A DNA stretch of 64,000 nucleotides from Piromyces finnis (Eukaryota > Neocallimastigomycota > Neocallimastigomycetes > Neocallimastigales > Neocallimastigaceae), in the NCBI GenBank assembly GCA_002104945.1, contig MCFH01000005.1:496001-560000 (forward strand), given 5' to 3'. A program made the translations under genes and the position numbers. The notes beneath the pieces were generated by a model. The model saw nothing but the letters and a program-made list of their open reading frames with translations, had not been told where the DNA came from and did no database searches. Below, piece by piece: positions 29,158 to 47,492 of the stretch (the first letter of the stretch is position 1; each line of letters starts with the position of its first letter).

Positions 29158-31044
29158 ATGTTACCATTTCTAAGATTAGGTAGTAGGAAACAAATTCAAA
29201 AAAATAATTCAGTTATCATAACTAGATTTATGATAATGAGAAACAATGTTATGGATTATTCAAATATGAATAATGTTGATCAAAATAAATTACCATATAT
29301 AGATCCAAATGCTACAGGTTATTGTAATAATATTAATAATAATAGGAATATGAATAATAATAATAATTATCAATGTTCTAATTCAGTGGAGGAAACTAAT
29401 GATCAATTTTTAATGGAAAATAATATAGAAAAAGAAATAAAAGAAGAAGTAGAAGTAGTAGAAGAAGAAGAAGAAGAAGAAGGAGACGAAGAATATGATA
29501 ATAAAAATCATAAGTTAACAACAATATCAGAAGGATCAGAAGCATATAAATCAAAAATTAGTGAAAATGAATATGAAGAATATTATAGTAGCTATCCAAC
29601 AGATTTAACATCAACTAATGGATCAACATTTATGAAATCTATGTCGATACCATCTTCAATTTCGATTTCTGATTCATTAGAGATTTCTGATGAAAAATCA
29701 AAAATTAGATTTAAATATAAAACAAAGTCAAAGCCGAAACATAAACCCAAATCAAAAAAAGTAAAGTCAAAATCAAAGAAAAAATCTGATTATAGTTCAT
29801 CCTCCAATTCATCCTCAAATTCATCCTCAAATTCATCCTCAAATTCATCCTCAAGTTCATCCTCAAGTTTATCCTCAAGTTCATCTTCAAAATCAGATTC
29901 AAATTCATATTTAAAATCAAAATCCAAATCAAGAAAGAAATCAGGAAAGAAAGCTAAAAGTAAAACAAATGATCAATCAAAGAGTGATGAATCAAAAGAT
30001 GCGTTAAAAGATAAAGCAAAGGATATTGATGATGTAGAAAATAAATCAGATAGTTCAATAAATAAAAATATAAATAATGAAGAGCATACAATAAATGCAG
30101 AAGAAAATGATAAAGAAAATGAAAATAAATTTTCATCAAATATTGAAGATAATATTGAAACATTATCAGAACAACGTCATAGATTTAAATTGATGACAGA
30201 AGTATTATCAGAGTCAGAATTAGAAAAGCTACGAAAACTAACAAATAATAATGTTAATACAAATAAATTCGATTTTATAATTAAAAAAAATAATAATGAG
30301 GTAATTGAAAATTGTAATGAAGATAATAAAGATAATAATGATAGTACAGATAATATAAATAATGATAGTAAAGATAATATAAATAATGATAGTACAGATA
30401 ATAAAAATAATAATGAAAAAAATGAGAAAGTAGAACAAAAACACAGGAGTAGACGATATCATCATGCAACTGATACTAATTCAGAATCTTATTCATATTC
30501 GGAAACTGAATTGAGATCAAATAGTGAGGAAAATTATGTAAGAAAGAAAAGCATAAGTCAATCTGATTATAAAACAGAATCAAATGAGGATAGAGATTCC
30601 AGAAGAAAAGCTAATAATAATGACAGCAATAATAGTTCAAAATCAGGATATGAAACATCCGAAATATCAAAGAATAATAGTATTCAAAAAGATAAATATA
30701 TTAATACAAATGATAATTTAGACATTTCGAAGAAAAAGAAGAGTACAAAAAAGACTATAAAATCTTCTGAAAAAGATAAAAAGGAAAAGTCTAAAAAAGA
30801 TGGAAAATCAATTAAAAAAGCTACAACAAAAATTAAAGCTACTAAAACAAAAAATAAGTCTAATGATAGTAAGTTACTACAACATCATAACCATCGACAC
30901 CATCATTGTTGTATACTTGATCCTAATATTCCATTAACAGAAGAACAAAGAAAAATAATTGTAGATCATATAAAACATCATCATCAAAATATCCAAAATC
31001 AATTAGAACAAATTAATGAAGAAAGGAAGAAAAATAGCAATTAA
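29158..31044 (+). CDS. Ser/Lys/Asn/Glu-rich low-complexity protein, unknown
   Basis: Uninterrupted 628-residue frame in AT-rich DNA, much too long for chance, with adenine-rich but sense-biased codons. Composition changes along the chain: Asn-rich start, a Glu-rich run (about 95-115), a Lys/Ser basic block (about 185-210), a serine-asparagine tract with SSSN-type repeats (about 215-250), a Lys-rich block, then short repeats of NDS[TK]DN at about 398-420. The C-terminus is different: a His/Cys cluster HHNHRHHHCC, then PLTEEQRKIIVDHIKHHHQN and a helix. Most of it is likely disordered, possibly nuclear because of the basic SR/KS-like blocks. I recognise no family. The first 28 codons are atypical, so translation may start at a later Met such as residue 26 or 28. 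Confidence 0.7.
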   Translation: MLPFLRLGSRKQIQKNNSVIITRFMIMRNNVMDYSNMNNVDQNKLPYIDPNATGYCNNINNNRNMNNNNNYQCSNSVEETNDQFLMENNIEKEIKEEVEVVEEEEEEEGDEEYDNKNHKLTTISEGSEAYKSKISENEYEEYYSSYPTDLTSTNGSTFMKSMSIPSSISISDSLEISDEKSKIRFKYKTKSKPKHKPKSKKVKSKSKKKSDYSSSSNSSSNSSSNSSSNSSSSSSSSLSSSSSSKSDSNSYLKSKSKSRKKSGKKAKSKTNDQSKSDESKDALKDKAKDIDDVENKSDSSINKNINNEEHTINAEENDKENENKFSSNIEDNIETLSEQRHRFKLMTEVLSESELEKLRKLTNNNVNTNKFDFIIKKNNNEVIENCNEDNKDNNDSTDNINNDSKDNINNDSTDNKNNNEKNEKVEQKHRSRRYHHATDTNSESYSYSETELRSNSEENYVRKKSISQSDYKTESNEDRDSRRKANNNDSNNSSKSGYETSEISKNNSIQKDKYINTNDNLDISKKKKSTKKTIKSSEKDKKEKSKKDGKSIKKATTKIKATKTKNKSNDSKLLQHHNHRHHHCCILDPNIPLTEEQRKIIVDHIKHHHQNIQNQLEQINEERKKNSN

Positions 31045-31340
31045 ATCCTTAAAGAAAAGAATGATTCAAATTAAATTATACTTATTTAGAATATTTTGTT
31101 TTTGTTATTAATTAAAAATATTTCTTAGTAAATATATGATACTTCAGAAATATTTAATTCAGTTATTTTGACAATTATTAAGAGTTAAATAATATTAAAA
31201 ATATAAATTTAGATTTTTTTTTTTTAATTTTTTTTTATCCTCTTATATATATAATATATATTTATTGTGATAATAAATAAGTAGTTAACATTAATAAATA
31301 TTATTTTATATACTTTTTATATATAATTTATATAACTGTT

Positions 31341-32373
31341 CTAATTATAAATATTATTATGAACAATAAAATCTAGTATTTCTTTTGAAAGAATTGTTTT
31401 TAACATATCTTGATTGTTATAATTTTCTTTTAATATATTTCTAGCCTCTGAACTTGATACTTTACAAATAATTTTATCATTTAACCAATTATTAAGAATG
31501 TATATTTTATTACTATATGATTTGGCGGGTCCCTCCGTTAAGAAATAGTTTAATTCGCCATTTTCTTTTCTCTCTGAGATATTAGTATTTTCATTATACA
31601 TTATCCTATCTGCACATATGATTGCACTTTCCTTAAAAAAACTATCGAGAACTTCTTTCATATCTATACCTACATAATATTTTTTCATAAAAAATCGAGT
31701 TATAGTATCCCATCCCATTATAAAAGCAAGTAAACTATTAGGAATATATCTTTTTACTGCAGTAACTTTATCAATAAATCTTCCAACATTTGTTAAACCT
31801 ACTAAAATATTAATTTTATTTACTATATTTTATAGAAAAATTGTAAGTTTAATAATTACGAATTATATAATAAGACATTAACTTATATTAACATTTAATT
31901 GTAAAAATAATAATATTACATTTATATTTTATTTCTTTAAATGAATCATTTACAATTTCCATTATATGATTTTGAAATATATTTGTAACAATTTCCATCA
32001 TTTTTAACCTTTGTGATAATGAAGCACCAATTATTTTTTTGTCAACATTATTATTTGTTATTAAGAGTAAAAATGTATAATGAAAACATTGATTTGCATT
32101 ATTTCTATTTGATAACATTTGTTCACAATAGAATTTAAATGTTTCAATCAAAAGTTTAATATGGGCTAAGGTTGGAGGATTAAAAGAAGAATCGAGAATT
32201 ATGATATTATTTTGTTCATTTTCATTAGAATTAATATTATTTATAATTTCATTTGTATCTATTGACATATTAGCGCTTTTATTAAATAAGTTAATTTCTT
32301 TTCCATAAGTAAATAATATTGAAGGTACGTTTTGTTCATTATTTTTAATTACTGTTTCTATGTCAAAATTCAT
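31341..32373 (-). CDS. POF1: Pof1-like nicotinamide mononucleotide adenylyltransferase family protein
   Basis: Two exons, 32373-31920 and 31801-31341; 304 residues. The cytidylyltransferase-fold signature is present as IIILDSSFNPPTLAH (about 57-71), where the usual phosphate-binding [HT]xGH is written TLAH, as in fungal Pof1 proteins. FIMGWDTITRFFMKKYY in exon 2 matches the family's GxDT segment. The C-terminal SSSEAR (about 267-272) matches the ISSTxxR/SSxxxR ATP-binding motif. Yeast Pof1 is reported as an NMN adenylyltransferase-like protein linked to filamentation and protein quality control. Substrate here is inferred from the family. The gene diverges from the orphan at 32825. Confidence 0.78.
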
Positions 32374-32824
32374 TTTAAAAATTATTAATTTTATATATAA
32401 TAGGAAAAAAAAGTTAAACTTTCATCAAAATAATTTATTTAATAAAATAAGAAAAGAATATAATTAAAATATCCATTTGATGTTTATCATTCGATATTCA
32501 ATTGATAAATGATAATTTTGATTAATATAAAATTAATTAATATATTAAAAACTTTAATATTAATAAATATGTATTTTTAATTGCTATTATACTAAAATTA
32601 TAATTTTGAATGACCAGTCTCAAAATGAATAATAATAAAATAAAAGAAGAAATACATTTTTAAAATATGCAATTAGTTTGTCTGTCAAATGTTAGAATCT
32701 TAATTAAAATTATATATATTGCATTCCATTCTTATTTTTACTTTTATTTTCCAAAGAGGATATATAACAAATTATGTATTAATGCTAATTAAATTTATTG
32801 TAATAGCAATTATGAAGTATAAAA
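32374..32824. other. Divergent promoter region
   Basis: 451 bases between two diverging start codons. An imperfect dyad lies at about 32473-32515 (CATTTGATGTTTATCAT against TTGATAAATGATAA). No ORF. Confidence 0.5.
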
Positions 32825-34286
32825 ATGTCAGATTATATATTTTATACAACGTTAAATATTAAGAATACTTTTTATAAAAATGCATATAATAAAACACCAA
32901 GGCATATTGAAAATTTAAAAAAAGATTATTTTAAATTAAAAAAAATTATAGAAAAACAAAATAATTCTAAGAATGAAGCTCAAGGTATAATAAGAATTAT
33001 TTATCATTATAATACTGTATACATTGATGAAAAAGATGAGAAAAAGCAGAAAGTGAATCTTAAGTTTTCATTTCAATCAATATTTAAGATTTTAAAAAAT
33101 CCAGAAATATCTATTGTCATTGTAGAAGATGTAAATTCTTTTAATTGTAACAAATCAGAAGACTTAGTGAGAAAATTTAAAGAAATACACAAAAATGTAA
33201 ATCAAAATATTAAAGTTGTTAAAATAGGAGATCTAAAGAATTCAAGTATTACTATTCCATCAAATATAAATACAAATAAAAAAGAATTTAAAAATGGGAA
33301 ACAAATAAAAAGAAATTATGCACTATTTATCCAGTTAAAAGCTGATAATATTTGTTTTATTAGTCAACCATACACTTTAATGTGTTCTAAACGATTTTCT
33401 CATACAAGTGAAACTAGAAAAAAAAGCTTTTTTAATAACTTATTAAAAGATGTTGAAAATACTGACAATATTAATTATTATTATAATTTAATTTTTAATA
33501 ATCAAAATGAAAGCGAAAATAAGGAAGAAGTTGTTTTCAATGCATATTTTAATTATAAAATAAAATTATTTAACATTGATAAAAAACTATTATTAGACAA
33601 TACTGATAACAAACCGACCATTAAAAAGATTATAGATATTATAGAAATTTTATATAATATACATGACAATCATTCTTCTTGTGTTAACGTTCAATTATCA
33701 GGTATTCATTATAGTTTTATAATTGTATATTATATACAAAAATTATAATAGTAAATTAAAATGTTTTATAAATATATAAGGTACAGAATCTTTAAATCAA
33801 TCTTCCAACGTAGTCTTTAACAAAAATTATTCAAATATAAGCAATAATATATTATATCAAGAATCCATATCATCAAGTTCTTTTTTAAATAAAAATATTA
33901 ATAATTCTGATGAAGTTATTAATAGTGAAAATGATGATTCTCCATGCATTGGTTATGATAATCTATCAAATATAAGTTTACAATCAACATTTCAAACGAG
34001 GAATGCTTTTTATGAAATTTCTAATAGATATACTCCTTACTTTCAATCAATGTATAATGAAAATCAAGAAATGCTAAGAGAATGCATAAAAGCATCAAAC
34101 TTCATAAATCAATCTTATCATATGTCTTTTATTTCAACTCTACAATTTCTTTTTAAAAGAAATATAAATAATCTAACTATAGAACCAAGTAATATATTAT
34201 TTAATAATTCTATGAATTCTTATAGAGAGAATGAACAAAAAATATTTTCATACAATAATTTAAGTTATAATAATAATAAATATTAA
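32825..34286 (+). CDS. Orphan protein, unknown function
   Basis: Two exons, 32825-33701 and 33781-34286, joined in phase through a GGTATT donor and AAG acceptor; 460 residues. The first 290 residues look folded: alternating hydrophobic strands such as GIIRIIYHYNTVYID, ISIVIVEDVNSF and RNYALFIQLKADNICFISQP. The rest is Asn/Ser-rich with aromatic residues. The RNYALFIQL...ISQPYTL segment is loosely like a beta-rich Ndt80/Rel-type DNA-binding domain, but I cannot support that. No signal peptide or membrane segment. The start at 32825 is the first ATG and follows a purine-rich context. Confidence 0.65.
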
Positions 34287-35634
34287 TTTATATTAATAAT
34301 AATCGTTTAAATAAATTAATCTCGATAGAGAGAGAGAAAAAAAAAAAAACTAAAAAGAAATATACAGTTAAAAATTGAATAAGGTAATAATTAGAAATTT
34401 ATAAATTAATGTTGATCAAAATTCTAGTCATATGAATTTTCTATATAAAAATTTAATTTAAAAAACCATGGACAATAAAATTAATTATTTGCTTTAATAT
34501 TTAATTTAATAACTGATTGTAAATTTTTTTTTTTATAATCCTTTACTTATTTAATCAGAATTAAAATACAATTTTCAATTATAATTAAGATTGTATGATT
34601 TTTTTTTTTTTTTTTTTTAAAATATAATAATAAAAATAATAACAATAATATTGATATATTAGCTGTAAAAATATATCCCATAAGTTTTAGTGATATCCAA
34701 TTTATATTTAAATAGTCAAAATTTAAGAAATATAAATAATAATAAAATAATAATATTTTAATATATTTCGACAATAAATAAATAGATTTTAATAATTAAA
34801 TTGTTATTATATTTTCAATATCTCCTTTATCAGAAATCATGACTTTCTACTATATTTATCAATATATCTTTTAAAGAGTAAATAATAATTAATTATTTAG
34901 AATTAATGAAAGTTTTGATTCTTGAATTTTTTTTTTTAACTATTATTACATTTTTCTTTTATATCCTTTTATATCATTATCATTTTAATTATTATATACG
35001 ATTTTTAAGTAATAATTGATTTGTTTAAATTAATTTTAATTTAAAATTATAGTATTATAAAAATTGTTGTAGTTTGAAATGAGATTGTGATAAATATATC
35101 ATTTAATTAATAATAAAAACAAAAATAATTATGATAATAAAATATTTTTTAATTTTCATTTATTAATTATTAAATTATATATAATAATATTATTATTGTT
35201 AATAATTTGTAATAACTAATAGGAATTTTTCTTTTTATTTAAATATTTTTAAATTAATAAAGGTTTAATTTCATACATAATTATAGCTTCAGCAGAGTTT
35301 TAATAAGCAATAAAAAAAGAAAAATTAACAATTATTGCTTGTATTATATATATATATATATAAATATAGTCATATAGACATTTAAGTTAAAGTCTAAAAA
35401 AAAAGAAGATTATAATATAATATATATTAATTTTGTTGTTATTGAAAATTCTTTTTTCTTCTTCTTCAAATGTCAATAGTATTAATATATATACCAATTT
35501 TTATAAATTAAATACCAAATTATATTTGAAAAGTCATTTTGGAATCTTTAAATTTCTACTTCTTTATTATTATCTTATTTAATATATATATATATATATT
35601 GAAATATTAAATAAATAAATATCGATTTTTACAG
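34287..35634. other. Intergenic region and possible ELG1 5' UTR intron
   Basis: About 1.35 kb of A/T-rich DNA with (GA)n at about 34327-34338, poly-T/A tracts and (TA)n at 35348-35361 and 35582-35600. The bases just before the ELG1 ATG read TTTTTACAG, a good splice acceptor, so a 5' UTR intron may end at 35634. Confidence 0.5.
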
Positions 35635-43551
<7,917 letters not shown>

Positions 43552-43963
43552 ATCTACACACAAAAATCAATAAATTTTATTAAAATTTTTATTATTATTT
43601 TTATTTAATTTATTCCATAAAAATTTTAATTTTTTATTTTATGTTTTCTAATTTTATTTAGTATGACATTATTTTTATTTTGTTATATATTTTAAACAAA
43701 ATAAGTATAAAAAATAAAATAAAATTTAAAAAATAGTCTTTAATAATTTTGAAATTTTGTTAATTACTTTTTTTTTTTTTATTATTATTATTTTATTTAT
43801 TTTTTTTTCTTTTTTTTGATAATAAGCTTAAAAAAAAAAAAAGATATTTCTATTTTATTGATAATTTTATTTTTTTACATATAAAATTTTTATTATCATT
43901 GGTGTTGTTATATAATTTTAATTCTATGATAACACACAATATAAATTTGCAATTTTAAATTAT
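43552..43963. other. Convergent spacer ELG1 / SUB1
   Basis: 412 bases between the 3' ends of two converging genes. Only A/T homopolymers and ATT repeats; it should carry both 3' UTRs. Confidence 0.65.
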
Positions 43964-44645
43964 TTAATTTTTAGTTTTTAATTCTTCAATACAATGATCA
44001 ATTTCAACAATTGATTCTTTTAATTGCTTCCAAGCATCCATAGTTAATGATATACCTGTATACACATACATATATTTAAAATAGAAAAATAAAATAATAT
44101 AAAATTAGATTTATTATATATATATATATGATACATATGACATATAAATTATATTGAATAAAATAAATACCTTTCTTTGATGGTCTATATTCGTTATTAC
44201 TATTCTTGTAAAATTCTCTAATATATACATATATAAATATCATATATTAATACAATTTAATTCATAAAAAACATAAATTTTTATTTATTTTTTTTTTTCT
44301 TTAGTATTACCTTATATCAACAAAAGTCATATTTTTAAAATTACTAACTTGAACACGTCTCTTATTATCAAGCTATTCATAATATTATTGAAATATTTTC
44401 ATTTTTGATAGAATATATATAGAATATTATTGTTATTAATATTATTGTTTTATATGTAAATTTCTTAATAAGAAATTTCATAAAATGTTGTTTTAAGATA
44501 TTTTTTATTTTAAAATAAACTATTTTTTATAAAACATATCATTTATATTAATTCTGAAAATATAATATGTATAATTTCTTACTTGAATCGTGTATGAACC
44601 ATCTTCATTTGATTCAACCTTTCCGACTTTTCCTTTATTTTCCAT
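43964..44645 (-). CDS. SUB1: Transcriptional coactivator PC4/Sub1
   Basis: Four exons in translation order: 44645-44583, 44372-44311, 44217-44171, 44055-43964; 87 residues. PC4/Sub1 binds single-stranded DNA as a dimer and supports RNA polymerase II preinitiation, elongation and genome stability. Seen: the PC4 fold pattern GSYTIQLDNKRRVQVSNFKN, then VDIREFY, then PSKKGISLTMDAWKQLKES, the family's most conserved segment. There is no serine-rich N-terminal tail as in human PC4 and no long C-terminal extension as in yeast, so this is close to a bare DNA-binding core. Confidence 0.93.
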
Positions 44646-45281
44646 GTTTAATTCTTTTTTTTTTTTTTTTTTTTTTTACTTTATTATATTCGTAATATAA
44701 ATAGCCATTTAATTTGAAGTGTTAGTAATAAAGAAAAAAAAAACATAAATATTATTAATATAATTTTTTAATAGTGTATATAATATTTATTTTGAATAAT
44801 CACTTCTTTTTTCTATTCGTTCGTCGTTATTTGATAAGTTGGTACAAAAAAGTTTAATAAAAATTAAGGTTAATTTTAACTTTTAAATTCTTTGCTTATA
44901 TAGAAAAAAAAAATTTTTTTATTGGTAAATTATTAATAAAAATATCACCATTTATTTAAGATATTTTTTAACTTATTTTTAATTATTATCATAATTTTTA
45001 TTAAAACAGAAAAAATAAATTTGAGAAGTTAAACTTTTTATTTAATATTTTTTTTTAATATTATATAATTTTAATTTTTTTTTTTTTTTTTTTTTTTTTA
45101 CATTTAATATTTCGATAATATACAAATAGTTAAAAAGAATGATATGATAAAAAGAAATAGTAATACTATAATACTATAATATTTATAATTATTTACATTA
45201 TTATTAAAGTTAAATTATATATTTGTCAATTATTTGATATCCTAATTAATATTAATAATATAATAGTAAAAAAAAAAGAAT
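44646..45281. other. Spacer SUB1 / NAS6
   Basis: About 640 bases upstream of SUB1 and downstream of NAS6 (both minus strand). Contains poly-T/A tracts at 44657-44677 and 45076-45099 and TTCGTTCGTCGTTATTTG at about 44816-44833, the only mixed-composition word, possibly near the SUB1 promoter. Confidence 0.55.
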
Positions 45282-46919
45282 TTATTCAGTTTGATCTTTA
45301 ATAAAAGCTTGAACTTGTTTATCTGCCAATTCAATTGGTTTTTGCTTTTCACTGTTTAATATTTCAACATTTGCACCTTCTTGAATTAAATATACAGCAA
45401 TATCACCCTTGATTTATAATTATATTTGTATATTTAATATATAATTTTTGTGTTAATTATATGTGTATGTATTAATTGTATTTATATAATATGAATTTTT
45501 ATAAATGCTTACACATCCTTCTTCACAAGCAATATGTAAAGCAGTATTTCCTTGTGCATCTTTAGCATTAATGTTGATGTGATGCTCAACTAAAAGTTTA
45601 ACAAATGCTTTATTTGATTTAAGGGATGCTCTATGAAGAGCTGTCTTTTAATAGCAATAGTAATAAATATATAAATAAATAATATGTTTTAATAACAAAA
45701 AAAAAAAGATTAGATATATATTTATAATAAATAACATTAATATGATAAAAAATTTTGATATATAATTATATTTATATTTATTATTCTTACTTGTTTTTGT
45801 TTATCAATAAGATCAATTTGAATATCATGCTTAAATAATTCTTTTGCAATTTCTAAACGGTTTTTACTTGCAGCGTAATGAAGAGCGGTTTGACCATTTT
45901 CATTTTGGGCATTGACATCACATTCTGCTTCTAATAATAGCTTAACAATATCCATATTACCGACAGAAACTGTTAAATGTATTATTAATTAATATTTTTA
46001 TAATTTTATTGTTTTATATTTGATTATCATTTATTTATATCTATTTATTTTACCTGCAATCATGAGCGGAGTCCAACTTGCCTAAGTATTAATATAATAA
46101 AAAAAAATATTTTACTTATTAGTAAAAATTATATAAAACTATTTTTCTTTATATTAAGAATTAATAATACTTCATCTTCAGCATCAACATCAGCTCCCTA
46201 TAAAATATGAATAATTATAATTGTTATTAACTTTATTTTTTTTTTTTTTTAAAAAAAATTTAACAATAGTTCATACAGTAAACAAAAATTTATTTATTAA
46301 TAGTTACAGCTTTAATTAAATATTCTGCTATATCAACTTTACTACCACTATTAAATGTAATTACAATAAATATATTTTAAATGTTAATAATATTATTTTA
46401 TATATATATATATATATATAAAAAAAAAAAAAAAAAAAAAAAAAAGTCATTTGCTGACATAATAATTATTATTGTTTAATAATGGTTAATCTTCAATTTC
46501 GAAATTTTGAAATTTTAAAATTAGAATTTAAAAAATACCTAATTGCCCAATGAAGAGGAGCTAATAATATACATATATATAAAAAGAGGAAATATAATAA
46601 TAATAAAAGGAAGAAGAAAATTAAATTAGTGTATAAATGATACTATTTATTATTAATAGTATTATTTGATAATGAAATTGTTTGTAGTATTTAAAATAGT
46701 CAATTTTAATAATACTATAAAAATTCATTTTAAAAATTTAATTATTAAAAACATTTCAACTATTGTATATAAAAAGCTAATGTGTTTTTTACTTCTTTCA
46801 TCTTCGTCCTTTGAGTTAATAATTTTTTTATTATCTTCGACTAAAGTTTTAACCTCATTGAATTTTCCTTCATAAGAAGCAAGAAAAATGTTGCTTTGTT
46901 CTTCCTTTTTTTGAACCAT
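45282..46919 (-). CDS. NAS6: Gankyrin/Nas6, proteasome assembly chaperone
   Basis: Eight exons in translation order: 46919-46793, 46560-46539, 46347-46308, 46197-46171, 46081-46054, 45969-45791, 45644-45513, 45407-45282; 226 residues, the family's usual length (226-228). Nas6/PSMD10 binds the Rpt3 C-domain during assembly of the 19S base. Ankyrin repeats are clear: TPLHWAIS, SWTPLMIAVSVGNMDIVKLL, GQTALHYAASKNRLEIAKEL, TALHRASLKSNKAFVKLLVE, NTALHIACEEG. The HYAASKNRLEIA segment matches gankyrin's HYAASKNRHEIA, which separates it from generic ankyrin proteins. Four internal exons measure only 22, 40, 27 and 28 nt and do not follow repeat borders. Confidence 0.9.
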
Positions 46920-47492
46920 ATTGCTTTTATTTATTTTTTATTATTTTTTATAAAAAAAAATTATGGAAATGTATAAACTATACTTTTAAGATATGAAAAT
47001 TTTTTAAAAAAAATTTTTTTTAATGAAAATAAAAAGAATAAATATTAAACTAATTTAGTAATAAATTAAATTTACTTTGAAATAAAAAAAATTCAATTTT
47101 CAAGAATTGTTATTTTTTTTTTTTTATCACATTTAATATTAATTTTATCAGTATAATTTTTAACACTTTTACTATTTTCAAAATTTTTAACATAATAAAT
47201 AATACTTTATTACATAAATCAAGAAATATTTTAATTAATTAATAATCCTTTATTATACAATTTAATTTCTAATAAAATAAAAAAGATGTAGTAAGATGTA
47301 TATAACAAGTTGTTATTTTAACATATTATCCCAAAATATTGGAATTTTTTGTTTTCTTTAATTATATATATGTATCTTATAACCAAATACAATATATAAT
47401 TAAAATAATAAATGCTTTAAAAAAAAGATAATAATAATTGATATAGTAATATTAATAATATATTTAGAATAATTTAAATTAAGTATTTTTTC
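46920..47492. other. Spacer NAS6 / zinc-finger gene
   Basis: About 570 A/T-rich bases between two minus-strand genes. It should hold the NAS6 promoter and the zinc-finger 3' UTR. No gene or RNA seen. Confidence 0.6.
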
